From the NCBI GenBank assembly GCA_018398805.1, contig JAGFBZ010000938.1, positions 865,501 to 929,500 on the forward strand: a DNA stretch of 64,000 nt, given 5' to 3'. This document shows, piece after piece, positions 23,801-33,841 of this stretch. Within the stretch, counting starts at the first letter, position 1; each line of letters opens with the position of its first letter. The notes below the pieces were generated by a model that did not search any database, was not told the origin of the DNA, and worked only from the letters and a program-made list of their open reading frames with translations. The translations under genes and the position numbers were made by a program. This DNA comes from Hirundichthys speculiger. Lineage: Eukaryota > Chordata > Actinopteri > Beloniformes > Exocoetidae.

Positions 23801-24844
23801 ATTTTTGTCAAAATGTTATTTTGTTGTTTTTTTTCTTCAGCTCTGTTCTTAGCTGCCAATCACAGGGGGTTGAATCAGCCGCTGGACACTATTCCAGCTT
23901 CCTGGTCTTTTGAAAAAAAGACACCTGGACTCTTCTCAAATCATGGCAAACAATATTTAATGATCACGTGAAACAAAAACTGAATGGCCGTAAACCTCAG
24001 TGGAGTGTTTGGAGAATAGCTTTATCGTTATCATCATGGTACCGAGCAGAGTGTTTCTGGAAAGAAGCAAAAGCAGCTGTGCTGTAACACTCCCTAAACA
24101 ACCTGGTTGAGTTGAATAATTCTGACAAGAACAATAGAAGTTCCAATATATATAACATATCCATACATATATAACTTAACGAATCTGTCACGATGAGTCT
24201 CCTTTAATGTTGGGTGGTGGTGTCATGTCACACATTTTACTGAGCTAATCATTGGGAAGCATATTCTGAACGAGGATTTGTAAAACTGCACAAACACATC
24301 AAGTCCAGAACAGGATGAATCAGTAAATGAATGATGTCACTTCAGAGCAGCTGACCTATTTATAGAGTGAAAAATGTAAACGCTGCCAGCCTGTAGTTTT
24401 GATAGGTATGGAAAACAGAAATATGGTTGTTGGTGCTTTTTTACTCACCAAAAATGCTGCTATATTGACCTGTGCTATGATTAATTCTCAGCATTTGTGT
24501 TTCTTGGTGTAACAGATGAGGGCCAGACGGTGTGCGGCTCACCTGTTGACATGCAAGGCCTTCGTCTGGCAGAGGTGGGCATCCAGCTACGGACGTTGTG
24601 TCACCAAACTCTGGGATCCTGGGATTACCTTTTCTTTGTGGTTATCGGTTTTGTCATTTTTGCTGCCGGCACAGTGTCGGCCTGGATGATGGGCGTCATC
24701 ATGGTGCTGTACGAGCGCTACATCAAGAAGAAAGATGAGCAGCTCGAGGCTGAGAATGAGGATGAAAGCGATGAAGTGGTTCACACATCCAGAACCAGAA
24801 CAGACCGCGACAACAGGAGTTTAATAACCTTACATACTGTTTAA
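14227..24844 (+). CDS. lrrc52: Leucine-rich repeat-containing protein 52 (BK channel gamma-type subunit)
   Basis: Two coding exons, 14227-14875 and 24516-24844, join in phase 1 to give 326 codons (325 aa; human LRRC52 is about 313). An alternative in-frame ATG at 14203 would add eight residues; 14227 is preferred because it directly precedes a signal peptide ([14 protein letters not shown]). Next come an LRRNT cap (CPDRCVCDE, residues 34-42), about five or six LRRs ([38 protein letters not shown]), an LRRCT cap ([13 protein letters not shown], completed by Cys in exon 2), one membrane helix at about 254-281 ([15 protein letters not shown]) and a Lys- then acid-rich tail. IGF-IFAAGTV-AW is the best match to LRRC52 rather than LRRC26, 38 or 55. 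In mammals these proteins are auxiliary subunits that shift voltage activation of Slo1/Slo3 potassium channels. The donor is GTCGAG, a weak consensus. The intron is 9640 bp. Confidence 0.88.
15480..15640. repeat. Dispersed repeat fragment (copy A)
   Basis: The order of motifs GACGTCACAGACCCAG, then CTCCCAATTTCACATCATAT, then GCATTTGTTGTATC matches a diverged copy at about 49130-49250 in the same orientation. It is treated as an interspersed repeat of unknown class. Confidence 0.5.
16915..17554. mobile_element. hAT-type DNA transposon remnant (about 640 bp)
   Basis: The left end CAGGGGCGTCAGACTC and right end GTTTGACACATGTG are inverted relatives of the common vertebrate hAT terminus (CAGGGGTGTCAAAC). 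Flanking bases CTCCAGAT (16907-16914) and CTCCAGCC (17555-17562) look like an 8-bp target duplication with two mismatches, as expected for hAT. The inside repeats 'gggccacat' near both ends. It has no intact transposase, so it is non-autonomous or decayed. Confidence 0.75.
17820..17900. repeat. Fish dispersed repeat fragment (CCTGGACAGGTCGCCAGTGC type)
   Basis: It carries TCCCTGGACAGGTCGCCAGT, shared with the longer copy at 19500-19850 and the one at 52650-52812. It is a short truncated piece. Confidence 0.55.
18110..18260. other. Possible conserved non-coding element in the lrrc52 intron
   Basis: This non-repetitive stretch of mixed composition is dense in homeodomain-like TAAT and ATTA cores (CATTAATTCAGC, GATTAATGAATCATGG). 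It lacks repeat hallmarks and open frames. The call is inference from texture only; conservation was not tested. Confidence 0.2.
19500..19850. repeat. Long copy of a common teleost dispersed repeat
   Basis: It runs from TCCATCCATCATCTATGCC through ATCCTGGACAGGTTACCAGT, CATCCACACTCACAATGCC and GGGAGAACATGTAAACTCC to TTCTTGCTTCGAGGCAGCAG and CACCGTGCTG. I remember this sequence order as one of the most frequent interspersed repeats of ray-finned fishes, probably a LINE-related 3' region. No family name is asserted. Confidence 0.7.
20100..20470. repeat. Two adjacent dispersed-repeat fragments
   Basis: The first part (GGGGCCTCATGTACGAAC ... TCACGCATATTTCATAGC) is a fish repeat I recall as recurrent. 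The second, from about 20355, repeats the AGGGCC...GTCGAGAATAAAATCGAAA...CAGCTTCCAGAATAAAGTC pattern seen at 8330-8590. Confidence 0.45.
22046..22230. mobile_element. Palindromic MITE-like element (about 185 bp)
   Basis: The left half (TGGTGGGCAAATCCAGTCC, GGAGGGCC, CACACCTGATTC) is mirrored by the right half (GAATCAGGTGTG, GGCCCTCCAGGACTGGGACC, GCCCGCCCC), so almost the whole element folds on itself. It has the size and structure of the abundant fish foldback/hAT-like MITE. The target duplication is unclear. Confidence 0.7.
22690..22890. repeat. RTE-type LINE 3'-end fragment
   Basis: The phrases CGTGGTGCCGGTTCCAAGGC, TGTGTCAGGAAGGGCATCCA, AAGCCATGCCAAA and CTGTGGTGGTGACCCCTAAA follow the order found in 3' tails of fish RTE/Rex3-like retrotransposons, as I remember them. 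No coding part is present. Confidence 0.55.
23521..23590. repeat. (GT)n microsatellite followed by a run of G
   Basis: About 27 GT units, interrupted by GGGGTGGG, are followed by a 12-base G run. Confidence 0.95.
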
Positions 24845-25728
24845 AGGAACTATGCCCGCCATGGACCCCACAGTGCCTCCTGTCAGCCTCCATGACTGTA
24901 TGTGAAACGTAAGTGTGTGACTCAGTCCAGCTGAGTCTCTTTAACCTGCTTGAGTCTCAAACAGAAAATGGGAATCAACAGAGATTAGGAATGTCTTTCT
25001 GCTCAACTGTTGTGGGCTTCCATGTGATGTTACATATTTTGTAATTAACGTAGTGAAGGTCCCCAACGATGGGCAACACATATGCAAATGTATGACTTTG
25101 TATGTTGCTAATTTCTGAATTGTTTGAGTCAGGAGCGCTCGTGTTGGCCCATAAAGGAGTCATAAAGGAGTGGTTTTCTTCAAGGCAGCGAGCAAAAAAA
25201 CGTTCTTAAAGTCAATATTGTAATTCTTTACAGGTTTGTAATTTTGCTTTAGGTGTCTACTTGAATATGTTTGCGTGCTTTAATGTTTAAAAAATTAAAA
25301 ATACACATTTTTTTTCATACTGTACATTGCTGCAGCATGTTGCCATTTTTTTGACTGACACATAATTTTGTCTCCTGTCTCTTTGAGGCCCCGCCCCCTT
25401 TTGTAAGGCCCACTCCGCTCTCATTGGTCAACTAATAGAGGCAGCCCAAGTATGGCAAAAATGCTGCTATTTTTATCTGCTAGGTGGCAGCACCTGCCGT
25501 TATCTGTTGCATTTGGGTTTTTTTGTAAACATGACCACTTCCAGGGAAAGAAACAAGCCAAAACAAGCAGCAAAGAGCTTTCATTTAGTCATTTTTGACC
25601 TTTAAACAGCCACGGTGCACTGCTGTGATGCTAACGATTGAAGCTCCAAAGCAAAGAAGCTACACTTCTATCCCTTCATGGATGACATAAATGTAAATAA
25701 TGTTTTTTTTTTTTCTAATTTCAGCACC
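24845..25728. other. lrrc52 3' UTR and downstream intergenic sequence
   Basis: The beginning is presumably lrrc52 3' UTR, but no clear AATAAA was found near the stop. The rest is AT-rich with GCCCCGCCCCC near 25390. No gene was recognised. Confidence 0.4.
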
Positions 25729-25974
25729 AGAGGGGTGTACTACGAAGCGAGATTAGAGGGTTAGCGAGGTATGTTGAGTCTAAAACCAGGATTTCCAGAA
25801 CCACGAAGGTGGCTCTCTTTCAACCTGGCTAGATCACCATGGTAACTTACTCTGCAAACTTAACCTGGTCCGGAGCAGGTTATGTGCAGAGTTTAGGCTC
25901 AAATCGGCTATAAAAAGCGCCGCCCTTTCACTTTCACCCAATCCCGTTGACTTTAGCGCCAGGATTGTGCAATG

Positions 25975-26260
25975 GAGGGAGAGTATTCAGAGACCGGACT
26001 GATCCGCTGGCTTCCCATGACCATATTCTCTATGAACGCTAGAGATTTCCAGCTGAGGGAATACGTTACATTTGTAATCTGATAGAGCCAGATATTGATA
26101 CGTTACATTTGTAATCTGCTAGAGCCAGATATTGGCAGCGCCACCAAACGCAGCCGTGCGCTCACAGTAGCGCAAACGGTGTGCGTTTCTTTGCGTTTCT
26201 TTGCCGCGGGAACCTACATGCATTCAGTTGGTGATGCAGAAAATCTGAGCCAGAATACTG
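25975..26260 (+). pseudogene. Harbinger (HARBI1-like) transposase N-terminal remnant
   Basis: The remnant begins near ATGGAGGGAGAGTATTCAG. Reading across frames gives fragments such as GIRYICNLLEPDIG, SRALTVAQTVCVSLRFFA and SVGDAENLS, which are highly characteristic of the amino-terminal part of Harbinger transposases. The frame is broken by a 37-bp tandem duplication (26061-26097 and 26098-26134) and further decay. The DDE catalytic part is missing. It is a dead remnant. Confidence 0.75.
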
Positions 26261-26860
26261 GAATAAAGGTTGTACTTGTTCTTACTAAACTGCTGAATAT
26301 GTTTGTAGTATTCCCTGGCCATCTGCCCACGCTTCAAATAAAAGAAGCGTTTTACTAAATAGCAGGTAACATAAATTAATAGTCCATTATATTGATAATC
26401 AGTGTGACGTGGAATTTCATGTAAAATGTTATAATATAATTCATTCATAAGATTCCCCAGGGTGATAGGGTACCTATTAAAGTGGCCGGTGAGTGTGTAT
26501 AACAGATCATATTAAATCTTAAATTAATTTCACATAGATTTAGCAAAAAACTAAAGTGATTTTCATTTATCATCCATAATGGGACAGTCAGACCTACATA
26601 ATGTTTAAATCTGCTGCATTATGTTTAAAGTTTAAGCGCTCTAAAAGAGGGAGGGAAATTAATAAGGTGCATTAAGTGGTGAAATAAATATAATTTACTG
26701 TGCCAAGAGACACTACAGAGGGCCCGGGCGGGGTTTGATCACCAGACTCCCGGGTGAAAGTCACGCATAATTGCCAGTCAGACAAAGGCATATCCCCTTA
26801 GACATGTAGCCAGGACACATGATCAATCGGAGGTCAGTGACAGGACCTCACACTGTCACA

Positions 26861-27115
26861 TTACGAATTTACACGATCTGCAATTTTTTGCCAGCACTCC
26901 TCTCTGGCTTTATTCGTACCAACAGTACTGCTTTTGGCCGTAAAGATTTCTTTGAAATCCTCATAGCCCTGCATTATTAAAACCTGTTCCTCCTGACTGA
27001 AATATACGGACCGCCATCTATCCATTTGATCCGGAATAGGCGTCAAATGACGCGTCAAACGCCCCTTTTTATGTGAACGCGCCAGGAGCAGAAAGCAGAA
27101 AGCCGCGGTTAACAA
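26861..27115 (-). pseudogene. Harbinger-associated Myb/SANT-like DNA-binding protein fragment
   Basis: The minus frame contains FSQEEQVLIMQGYEDFKEIF followed by TAKSSTVGTNKAREECWQKI and ADRVN. This is the trihelix/Myb-like domain found in the second protein of PIF/Harbinger elements, and it also resembles MSANTD-type cellular proteins. Only the first 80 or so residues are present, with an AT-rich non-coding stretch after. In active relatives this protein helps bring the transposase to the nucleus and to the element ends. Confidence 0.65.
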
Positions 27116-27239
27116 AGATAGTTGATAACCACCGTCGTGGTACCAGTTATCTCTGATGGAGAGTTTCAGGTTTGTTAAGCCAGCTCACCCAAAGAAAGCC
27201 TGGCTGTGTCCAACTTGATTCGTAGTACACCCCTCTGAT

Positions 27240-28254
27240 GTGATCAGTAGCAAGAAGTGGTTGCTACACTTGTCAACAGCTGTAGAGAGAAAACTTTTGT
27301 TTCTGGTTACACTTTTGCTACACATATTCACACATGTATGAGTCTGCTACAGCTTCGAGCAGGTCTTTCGTTAAATCCACGGGTTGTTATCATCTGCTAC
27401 CATCTGTTAGATGCAATGTCAAGATTGATTTTATGGAAAGCAGTTCTGCAACTGTGAGAACATTTGTTATATATTTATTCTGGTTGAGATGGCCTGTGTC
27501 AAATTCCTCTTTGGTGGACTGATATAAATGCATCAGTTACAAGTGATGTAATTATTATTATTTACTAAATTCTTTTAAATCAGTCCATGTACAGTACAGT
27601 GTTGCTGCACAAAAGTTTTAGGACTATTAGAAATTTGATATGGAGTAGTTTATTGGAAAAGACTCTTTAAATCCATCTAACTATGTGTGCATAGCATTAG
27701 TTTTACGCTGGCAATATTTTCAAGGACCTTTGTGATGGCATCAACCAGAGCTGGAGAGCTGGGAATCAGTAAAAAAAAATATGTTAACAGCCAGAGCAGA
27801 AAGAACTGCTTTTATGCAACGCTTTCACGGCATGTCTGTGTATTTGAACAAATGTGTCCACTTCACATGGTGGACAATGTGGCTGTATGCATGTGAGCTT
27901 TCAGCCGACACAAGTGAGTCAGAGTTGGTCCAGGTGATGTATGGTTCTGTTTTGAAAGATGAGCCTCCCTTCAATTAGTAGCCCAGAAACACCCTGCAGT
28001 TGAGGTTTTTAATTCAGGTTCTGCAGCATTTGTGAAGCTGAAAAAACTCAAACCCGTTCAAACTACTGAGCTCTTTATTTGCAGTGAGCCCCTTTGAAAG
28101 GGAAGTAAACAGGGTGTTGTGATAACTGATTTCTACTTCAGTCTCTTTTTGTTTGGTGACTGGTTTGATTGCAGTGTCCTGTCTGTTTCTACATGTGCTG
28201 TAGATGCAACAAAAAACCCTAATACCTGTGTATCCACCCTAACAGCATCACATT
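27240..28254. other. Intergenic sequence, nothing recognised
   Basis: This is AT-rich sequence with short open frames (27257-27522, 27687-27978) that match no protein I know and have no splice context. Confidence 0.4.
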
Positions 28255-28256
28255 TA

Positions 28257-29210
28257 CAACCCCAGTTCAAAAACAGCTAAGACATTGTGTAAAACATAAA
28301 TAAAAACAGAATTCAATGATTTCCAAACCTCATAAATCCATATTTTATTCCCAAAAGAACAGACAGAACAAATAAGATGTTGAAAGTGTCACATTTTAAC
28401 ATCCTCGATATTTGCTCATTTTGACTTTGATGGCAGCAACACATCTCAAAAAAGCTGTAATAGTGGCAATAAAACCTCTAAGTCTAATTGGCAACAGCAT
28501 GACTGGGTATAAAATGAGAATTTCAGAGAGGCAGAGTCTCTCAGATGTAAAGATGGGCAGAAGGTTCACCAGTCTGCAAGAAACTGCATCTAAAAATTGT
28601 GAAACAATTTCAGAGAAATGTTCCTCAACATCAATTGCAAATACTTTAAAAATCTCACCACCTACAGTACATAATATCATCAAGAGACTCAGAATCAGGA
28701 GTCCACTTCATTAAAAACAGGTATGATTCCTTACTGGACATCACTGATTGGCTCAGGAACTCTTCCAGAAATAACTCTCCGTGAACATAGTTAGTGTAAT
28801 CTATAAATGCAAGTTAAAGCTGTTCATGCAAAAAAGAAGAAATCATATGTGAACACCATCCAGAAATGCTGCTGTCTTCTCTGGACCAAAGATCATCTGA
28901 AGGGTAAATGGAAAACTGTTCTGTGGTCAGATTAATCAAAATTTGAAAATTCTTTTTGGAAACCATTGACTCCACGGAGTCCTGTTGACTAAAGAGCAGA
29001 GGGACCATCCAGCTTGTTATTGGCAGATAATTCAAAAGCCTGCATCTCTGGTGGTATGGGGTTACATTAATATCTATGAAACATCTGGAGAGAAACCAAT
29101 AATGCTGAAGAGTACATGGAGGTCTTAGAGCAACATCTGCTCCCATCCAGACAACGATCTCTCTCAGGGAAGGCCTTGCATATTTCAGCAAAACAATGTT
29201 AAACCACCTG
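28257..29210 (+). mobile_element. Tc1/mariner-type transposon, 3'-truncated and decayed (copy 1)
   Basis: The left end ACAACCCCAGTTC..AAACAG, the run TTGTGTAAAACATAAATAAA and CTCATTTTGACTTTGATGGC, and a broken transposase frame (ISPPTVHNIIKR, then sequence reading VLWSD, SKFE) identify a Tc1-like element with long terminal repeats. A TA precedes it at 28255. The right terminus is absent. A related copy lies in opposite orientation at 52816-54012. Confidence 0.7.
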
Positions 29211-29389
29211 AATTAAAAACATAAACGTACAATACAATACATACAATATATGCAGTTGCTGTAGCTTCAACTATGTTACAAAAACATATGTTCTTGGACA
29301 AAGACAATAATCCCATCACTTTCCAAACATTTTGGCACCTAAGTCTGTATCGTAACTATGAAAGGAATCTCAGATATGTTAACTTGACT

Positions 29390-29535
29390 TAAGATCAAAT
29401 GTAATCTTTTGAAGCACTCTCACAAACTGATATAAATGTATCCTAAGATGAATATTGATATATATTGTATTGTGAGCTGAATATCGTTTATCGTATCGAA
29501 TCGCAAGATTAGTGTATCGCTACAGCCCTAATACT
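29390..29535. repeat. Dispersed repeat end (ATCGCTACAGCCCTA type)
   Basis: The stretch ending GATTAGTGTATCGCTACAGC CCTA resembles the terminal sequence of a recurrent fish DNA-element family ('AGGGCTGTAGCGATACACT' on the other strand). The other end was not found. Confidence 0.4.
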
Positions 29536-29536
29536 G

Positions 29537-29855
29537 ACTGGCCAAAAGAGAAACGGAACAAGATTTTGTGGTCGGATGAAATTGTTCTTTTTGAGTCACA
29601 GACGGTTTGTCAGACGACCCCCAAACACTGAATTCAGGCCACACTGAAGACAATGAAGCATGGTGGAGCAAGCATCATAATACGGGAATGTTTCTCATGC
29701 TTTTGGAACCATTGATCACATACCAGGGATCATGGATCAGTTTGAATCCATCAAAATACTTGAAGAGGTCATGTTGTCTCATGCTAAAGAGGAATTGCTC
29801 TTGAAATGGGTGTTTCAATAAGACAATGACTAACTTTTTTAAACACACTGCTATT
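29537..29855 (+). pseudogene. Tc1-like transposase fragment
   Basis: Reading across frames gives fragments NKILWSDE, LKTMKHGGASI and, later, WVFQ followed by an aspartate-containing stretch. This is the order of the catalytic region of Tc1 transposases. Stops and frameshifts are frequent, so it is a dead fossil. Confidence 0.6.
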
Positions 29856-29879
29856 ATTTTGAACACAACTGCATATTTA

Positions 29880-32800
29880 ACTTTGAGGGCACATTATTTT
29901 TTAGCTAAGCACACTGATTGGATTTGATGCCTCGTGAGGGAGAAAACTGGAAATAAGGCAGATGGTTGCTCTAATTCATGTCAGCTCCCTACCAAACATG
30001 AAGTGACGTGGCATATCCGCATCTCTTATTCTGGATAAACATACATTTCCATATTGCACACTCACAGCATGAATAAACACATAGAATTAACCCCAGATCT
30101 GTGATATTAGAAATGACAGTTTTCACTCCACGTGAGTGAGTTTTGGTATTACTTATATTAAGTGGATGAACTGAATTTCAGTATTCTGCACTTTCAACTC
30201 CCCCACACTCACCCCATATTTAGGCACATGTAAAAATGTGCTTAAACACGCAGACACAAAAGCATCAGTTCTGCCTCCAATATGAATCACCTCTGGATAC
30301 AATGCGGTGCAGAGGCTTAGAGGGACTCTCACCAGCAGGGTTAACCAGAACAGTATCATCCCACACTGTAAAACATCTAAATATGAAATTTTAAGTAACA
30401 GTGATTATCTGCTTCCTTTTGGAATATGGAAAGAATCCCACCACATAGATGACATAATGCTAAACACAGAGGCCATTAGCTTGGCGAGGGATAAAGACGA
30501 GGAAACAGCTAGTCAAGCTCACCATAAAAGCACTTCAAAGGCTAATAACACTTAATAAAATCAGCTAGTTGTAGTTTTTGACTATTTCCTGGTTAAATTC
30601 AGGAAATCTCTGCTCACTAGAAAAGCTGCAACCTTAATGTATTTTTATCATTTTTTTGGTCGATTACATTAGTCAAAATATAAAAGAGGGTTTTGATGTG
30701 TAAAATATCATTGTAGTGCTTGATAATAGATGCTGGTATTTATCTCAGTATCCCGTTGACCAGAGGTCGTGGTCAGGATGTGCCTGATGTGCACTCAGCT
30801 GGCAGCGGCCACATCAGCAGCACAGCTGTAGCTGCGAGCCTGGTCTGCACACGAATGGGGAAATGCAAAGAGCTGTCCTGCAACCTCATTCCCTGCCTCT
30901 GGGTGTTTATCCTGTATTTTTACATCCACTGAGGTGAAGGCAGACTGGACACTGTAGAAGGCCTGCAGATGAGAGATGTGGCATCAAGTAAAAATGTCTC
31001 TAACCGACCGTAGTAGCCGCCTGACACATCAACTTACAAGCCCTCTCTCTCTGTTGCTCTCTCTCTCTCTGTCTCACACACACAAAATAAAAATCCTGCT
31101 GGTCGAGCAGTGGAACGACTGGTCCTCAAGAATGAGTGCGTCTGTTTCAATCATCTCATGTGGACTGAGTCATTGATCTCAGTCATTTATGGATGGTTCC
31201 AACATCCCATACAGCTGTTCTAATCTGAGACATTATGTGGAACAGCAACAAAGAAACAGATACAACTTATATCAAGATAAATGCATTTCTTATGCTTCAA
31301 CATCAATATGTAATGAGTGCTTTCGCTTCTTTCTCTCGTTTACTGGAATTATTGTCATTAAGCTTTTTTTCTGTCTGTGTGTAAACTCAGAGATTTCTCT
31401 TTTTTAGATTCAACCCCTGCAAGAAATTTGCAAGCAGTGTTTCAATAAAAACTGTTGAAACACGGTTCTTCTGTCACATAATCAATATTTTCTATGAAAT
31501 GGGACATAGCGTGTGTTTTGATTGACGGTGAAGCGTAAATGCTGCCTTCACTGCACAGAGAGGAGGAAGTAGCATTGCTGTAATATATCTACAACAGGCT
31601 CAGGGGCCCGCCATCTCCGCTGTATCCTCCCCCAGCAAGAAAAGGTCATTCAAGAGGAGATGTGTCCTTTTGTGCATCACAGTGCCTGGAGAAGTATGTT
31701 TTTTTTCTCATGTTGCTCAGTTTCTCCTCCTGTTCTTCCGCTCATTTGAACGTGTTCCCCTCTTCTTCTACTCTGTGTGGGAGCCGGTGTCTAATTGGCT
31801 TCCAGCTCACACGACGCACACATGTGCACTGCAAAATAAAGAAATAAATTGACAGAAAAGCGAGCACATGCATCCACGCTGAGAGCTAGACATCTGTGCC
31901 ATTGCACATTAGCGTGTTGGAGGAGCCCAGACCAGTTCACAGCTGTGTTAATCCAACGGAGCTGGCTGCAGTAGCGAGATAACAAGACGCTTATTCACAT
32001 GGGCTCTAACTCAAGAGCAGCACAATAATATTTCAGACAGAGACAGGATATCTGCATCAGCTCTGTAGTATTTTTACACAAACAGCTGTGGAGGCCGACA
32101 GAGGCTTTAATTTCTTTTGACGCACCCCATCCCTCTTATCTCCACTGTGTCTTTCTTTAGTCTCCTCTTGCTTTATTTATACCATTCTTCTCTATTTTTG
32201 TCCAAAAGTCCAATTTAGCACCTGTCATTTTCCCCTACTGCCATCTTTATTTCTAGTTGTTTTCCTGCACCTGTCCCTGTAACAGTTTGACTTTCAGTGA
32301 AATTTGGTTATGCCGTTTCTTGTAAGGATTGATGAATAGATCAGTAACTATGTGGTTTCCATTAAAAAGACAGACAGAATCACAATGACTTCTAAAATGT
32401 GGTGACTTTGATATGGGACTGTACCTCTGAGGCATCCTGCTCAGTGATTCTTCACGTTTTGTTGCTTTGATTGGATTTTACACCCAACGTTTTTTTTTTT
32501 TGTTTTTTTTTGGTCTGTGCCGTCTGATGTTGTGGAAAAAATATATCTTGATATGTATTCATGTCTCTATGCATCTAAGTGAGACTGAAAGTAAAGACTT
32601 GACACTGATCAGATTTTAGTGAATTTTAATTTCACAGCACGGACAGTCGATTTATGCAGCAAGCTGCAGGTTGTGATATGAATAAAGAAACAACATAGGC
32701 ACGACAGGATTTAAACAAGCATGGAAGAGTTACAAAGGGATACGAAAAACCCCAAAGGAAAGTAGTGTCTTGAATTGTTGTTGTTTCATACACTCACTGC

Positions 32801-32950
32801 TCCCAAGGAAGCAGATGTTGTGGCTCCCAGGAGCAGATGGCTGAAGCAAACTATACATGTTCTGTTTCTAATTATGAAAATCACAAGAGATTATTGAAAC
32901 CCCCATATTCCATAATAATGTCCCACACAACCCTTTGAAATCAAAGAAAC
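29880..32950. other. Intergenic region, no gene recognised
   Basis: About 3 kb of non-coding-looking sequence with short CT- and T-rich runs (31040-31085, 32490-32512). The open frames present are short and unsupported. It may hold regulatory elements, but none can be named. Confidence 0.4.
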
Positions 32951-32953
32951 TAA

Positions 32954-33838
32954 GGGCCAATTCCAATTCCTCTCTTAACCTTCAATCTCAACCCTCGCCC
33001 TTAACCCTCAATTTTTGGCCCTCAATCTTAACCCTCGAAAGTAAGTGTCAGGGTTATCTTGTGACTTAGAAATGGGACACCCCTCGAGTGCAGTTACGTC
33101 ATCAGACTGAAATATATCAGAGCCCGTGTTGTCTCTGTATTTCCTGAAATGACTCAGGGATAACATTGAAAAGAGCGCTTTATATTCTCTAAATAATATC
33201 AGCAAATAACACAATAGAGGAAACATTATTCAGTCCTCCGTCGCTACACAACAAGGTATACAAGTAACGTGAAGCTGCCTGGGACCGCTGACGGGACCGT
33301 TACGGCGGAACGGGACCACCGACGAGTACAAGTAACGTGAAGCCGCCTGGGACCGCTGACGGGACCGAGACCGCCACGGTCGGCGGACCGGTCCCGTCAG
33401 CGGTCCGGGTCGGCTTCACGTTACTTTGTTGTGTAGCGACGGAGGACTGAATAATGTACCGGGACCACCGACGAGTACAACGTGAAGCCGACGGGACCGC
33501 CGGTCCAGCAGCAATCATTGTAAAGTAAAAAAATAAATGTTACGCAACAACGATGTTAATCCATGAAAAAAGTCTCAAACAAACACAATAAAATGGTTTC
33601 GTAACTTTTATATCTTTAAGATATACGAAGATACTTACGTTTGTAGCTAGCTTCTGGATAGCCCTTACTTCCAAGGGTGGTGTCGGAAAATCTCAATTTT
33701 GAGGGCGATACAGCCCTCAAACTCGTCCCTCAACTTGATGTCCCTTAGAATTGGGACACCACTTGCCCTTAGCGGGAACGCGCATTTTTGAGACTGAGGG
33801 TTGAGATTGAGGGTTAAGGGAGGAATTGGAATTCACCC
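32954..33838. mobile_element. Harbinger-type MITE with GC-rich hairpin core (885 bp)
   Basis: The terminal inverted repeats begin GGGCCAATTCCAATTCC on the left and end GGAATTGGAATTCACCC on the right, and continue inward with related TTAACCCTCAA-like motifs for about 45 bp. The element is flanked by TAA on both sides (32951-32953 and 33839-33841), the 3-bp target type of PIF/Harbinger. It has no transposase. The centre contains a perfect 31-bp inverted repeat (33224-33254 with 33426-33456) enclosing CG-rich direct and inverted repeats. Confidence 0.8.
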
Positions 33839-33841
33839 TAA

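Larger units (their letters stand above)
14876..24515 (+). other. lrrc52: lrrc52 intron, 9.6 kb, repeat-rich
   Basis: No second gene was recognised inside. It holds a hAT element (16915-17554), a palindromic MITE (22046-22230), LINE-type repeat fragments (17820-17900, 19500-19850, 22690-22890), a (GT)n/G-run tract (23521-23590) and dispersed-repeat pieces near 15480-15640 and 20100-20470. Short open frames inside are not supported by family similarity. Confidence 0.6.
25729..27236. mobile_element. PIF/Harbinger-like DNA transposon, decayed, about 1.5 kb
   Basis: Perfect 18-bp terminal inverted repeats (AGAGGGGTGTACTACGAA at 25729-25746, its complement at 27219-27236) bound the element, and both flanks extend the palindrome by a base or two. 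Inside, two gene remnants match the two-gene plan of this superfamily: a HARBI1-like transposase start on plus (about 25975-26260) and a Myb/SANT-like protein on minus (26861-27115). The target duplication could not be fixed with confidence. Both remnants are broken, so it should be inactive. Confidence 0.75.

Noticed and set aside
28412..28714. 100-codon frame with an HTH-like motif
   Set aside because: It is the broken transposase start of a Tc1-type element, not a host gene.
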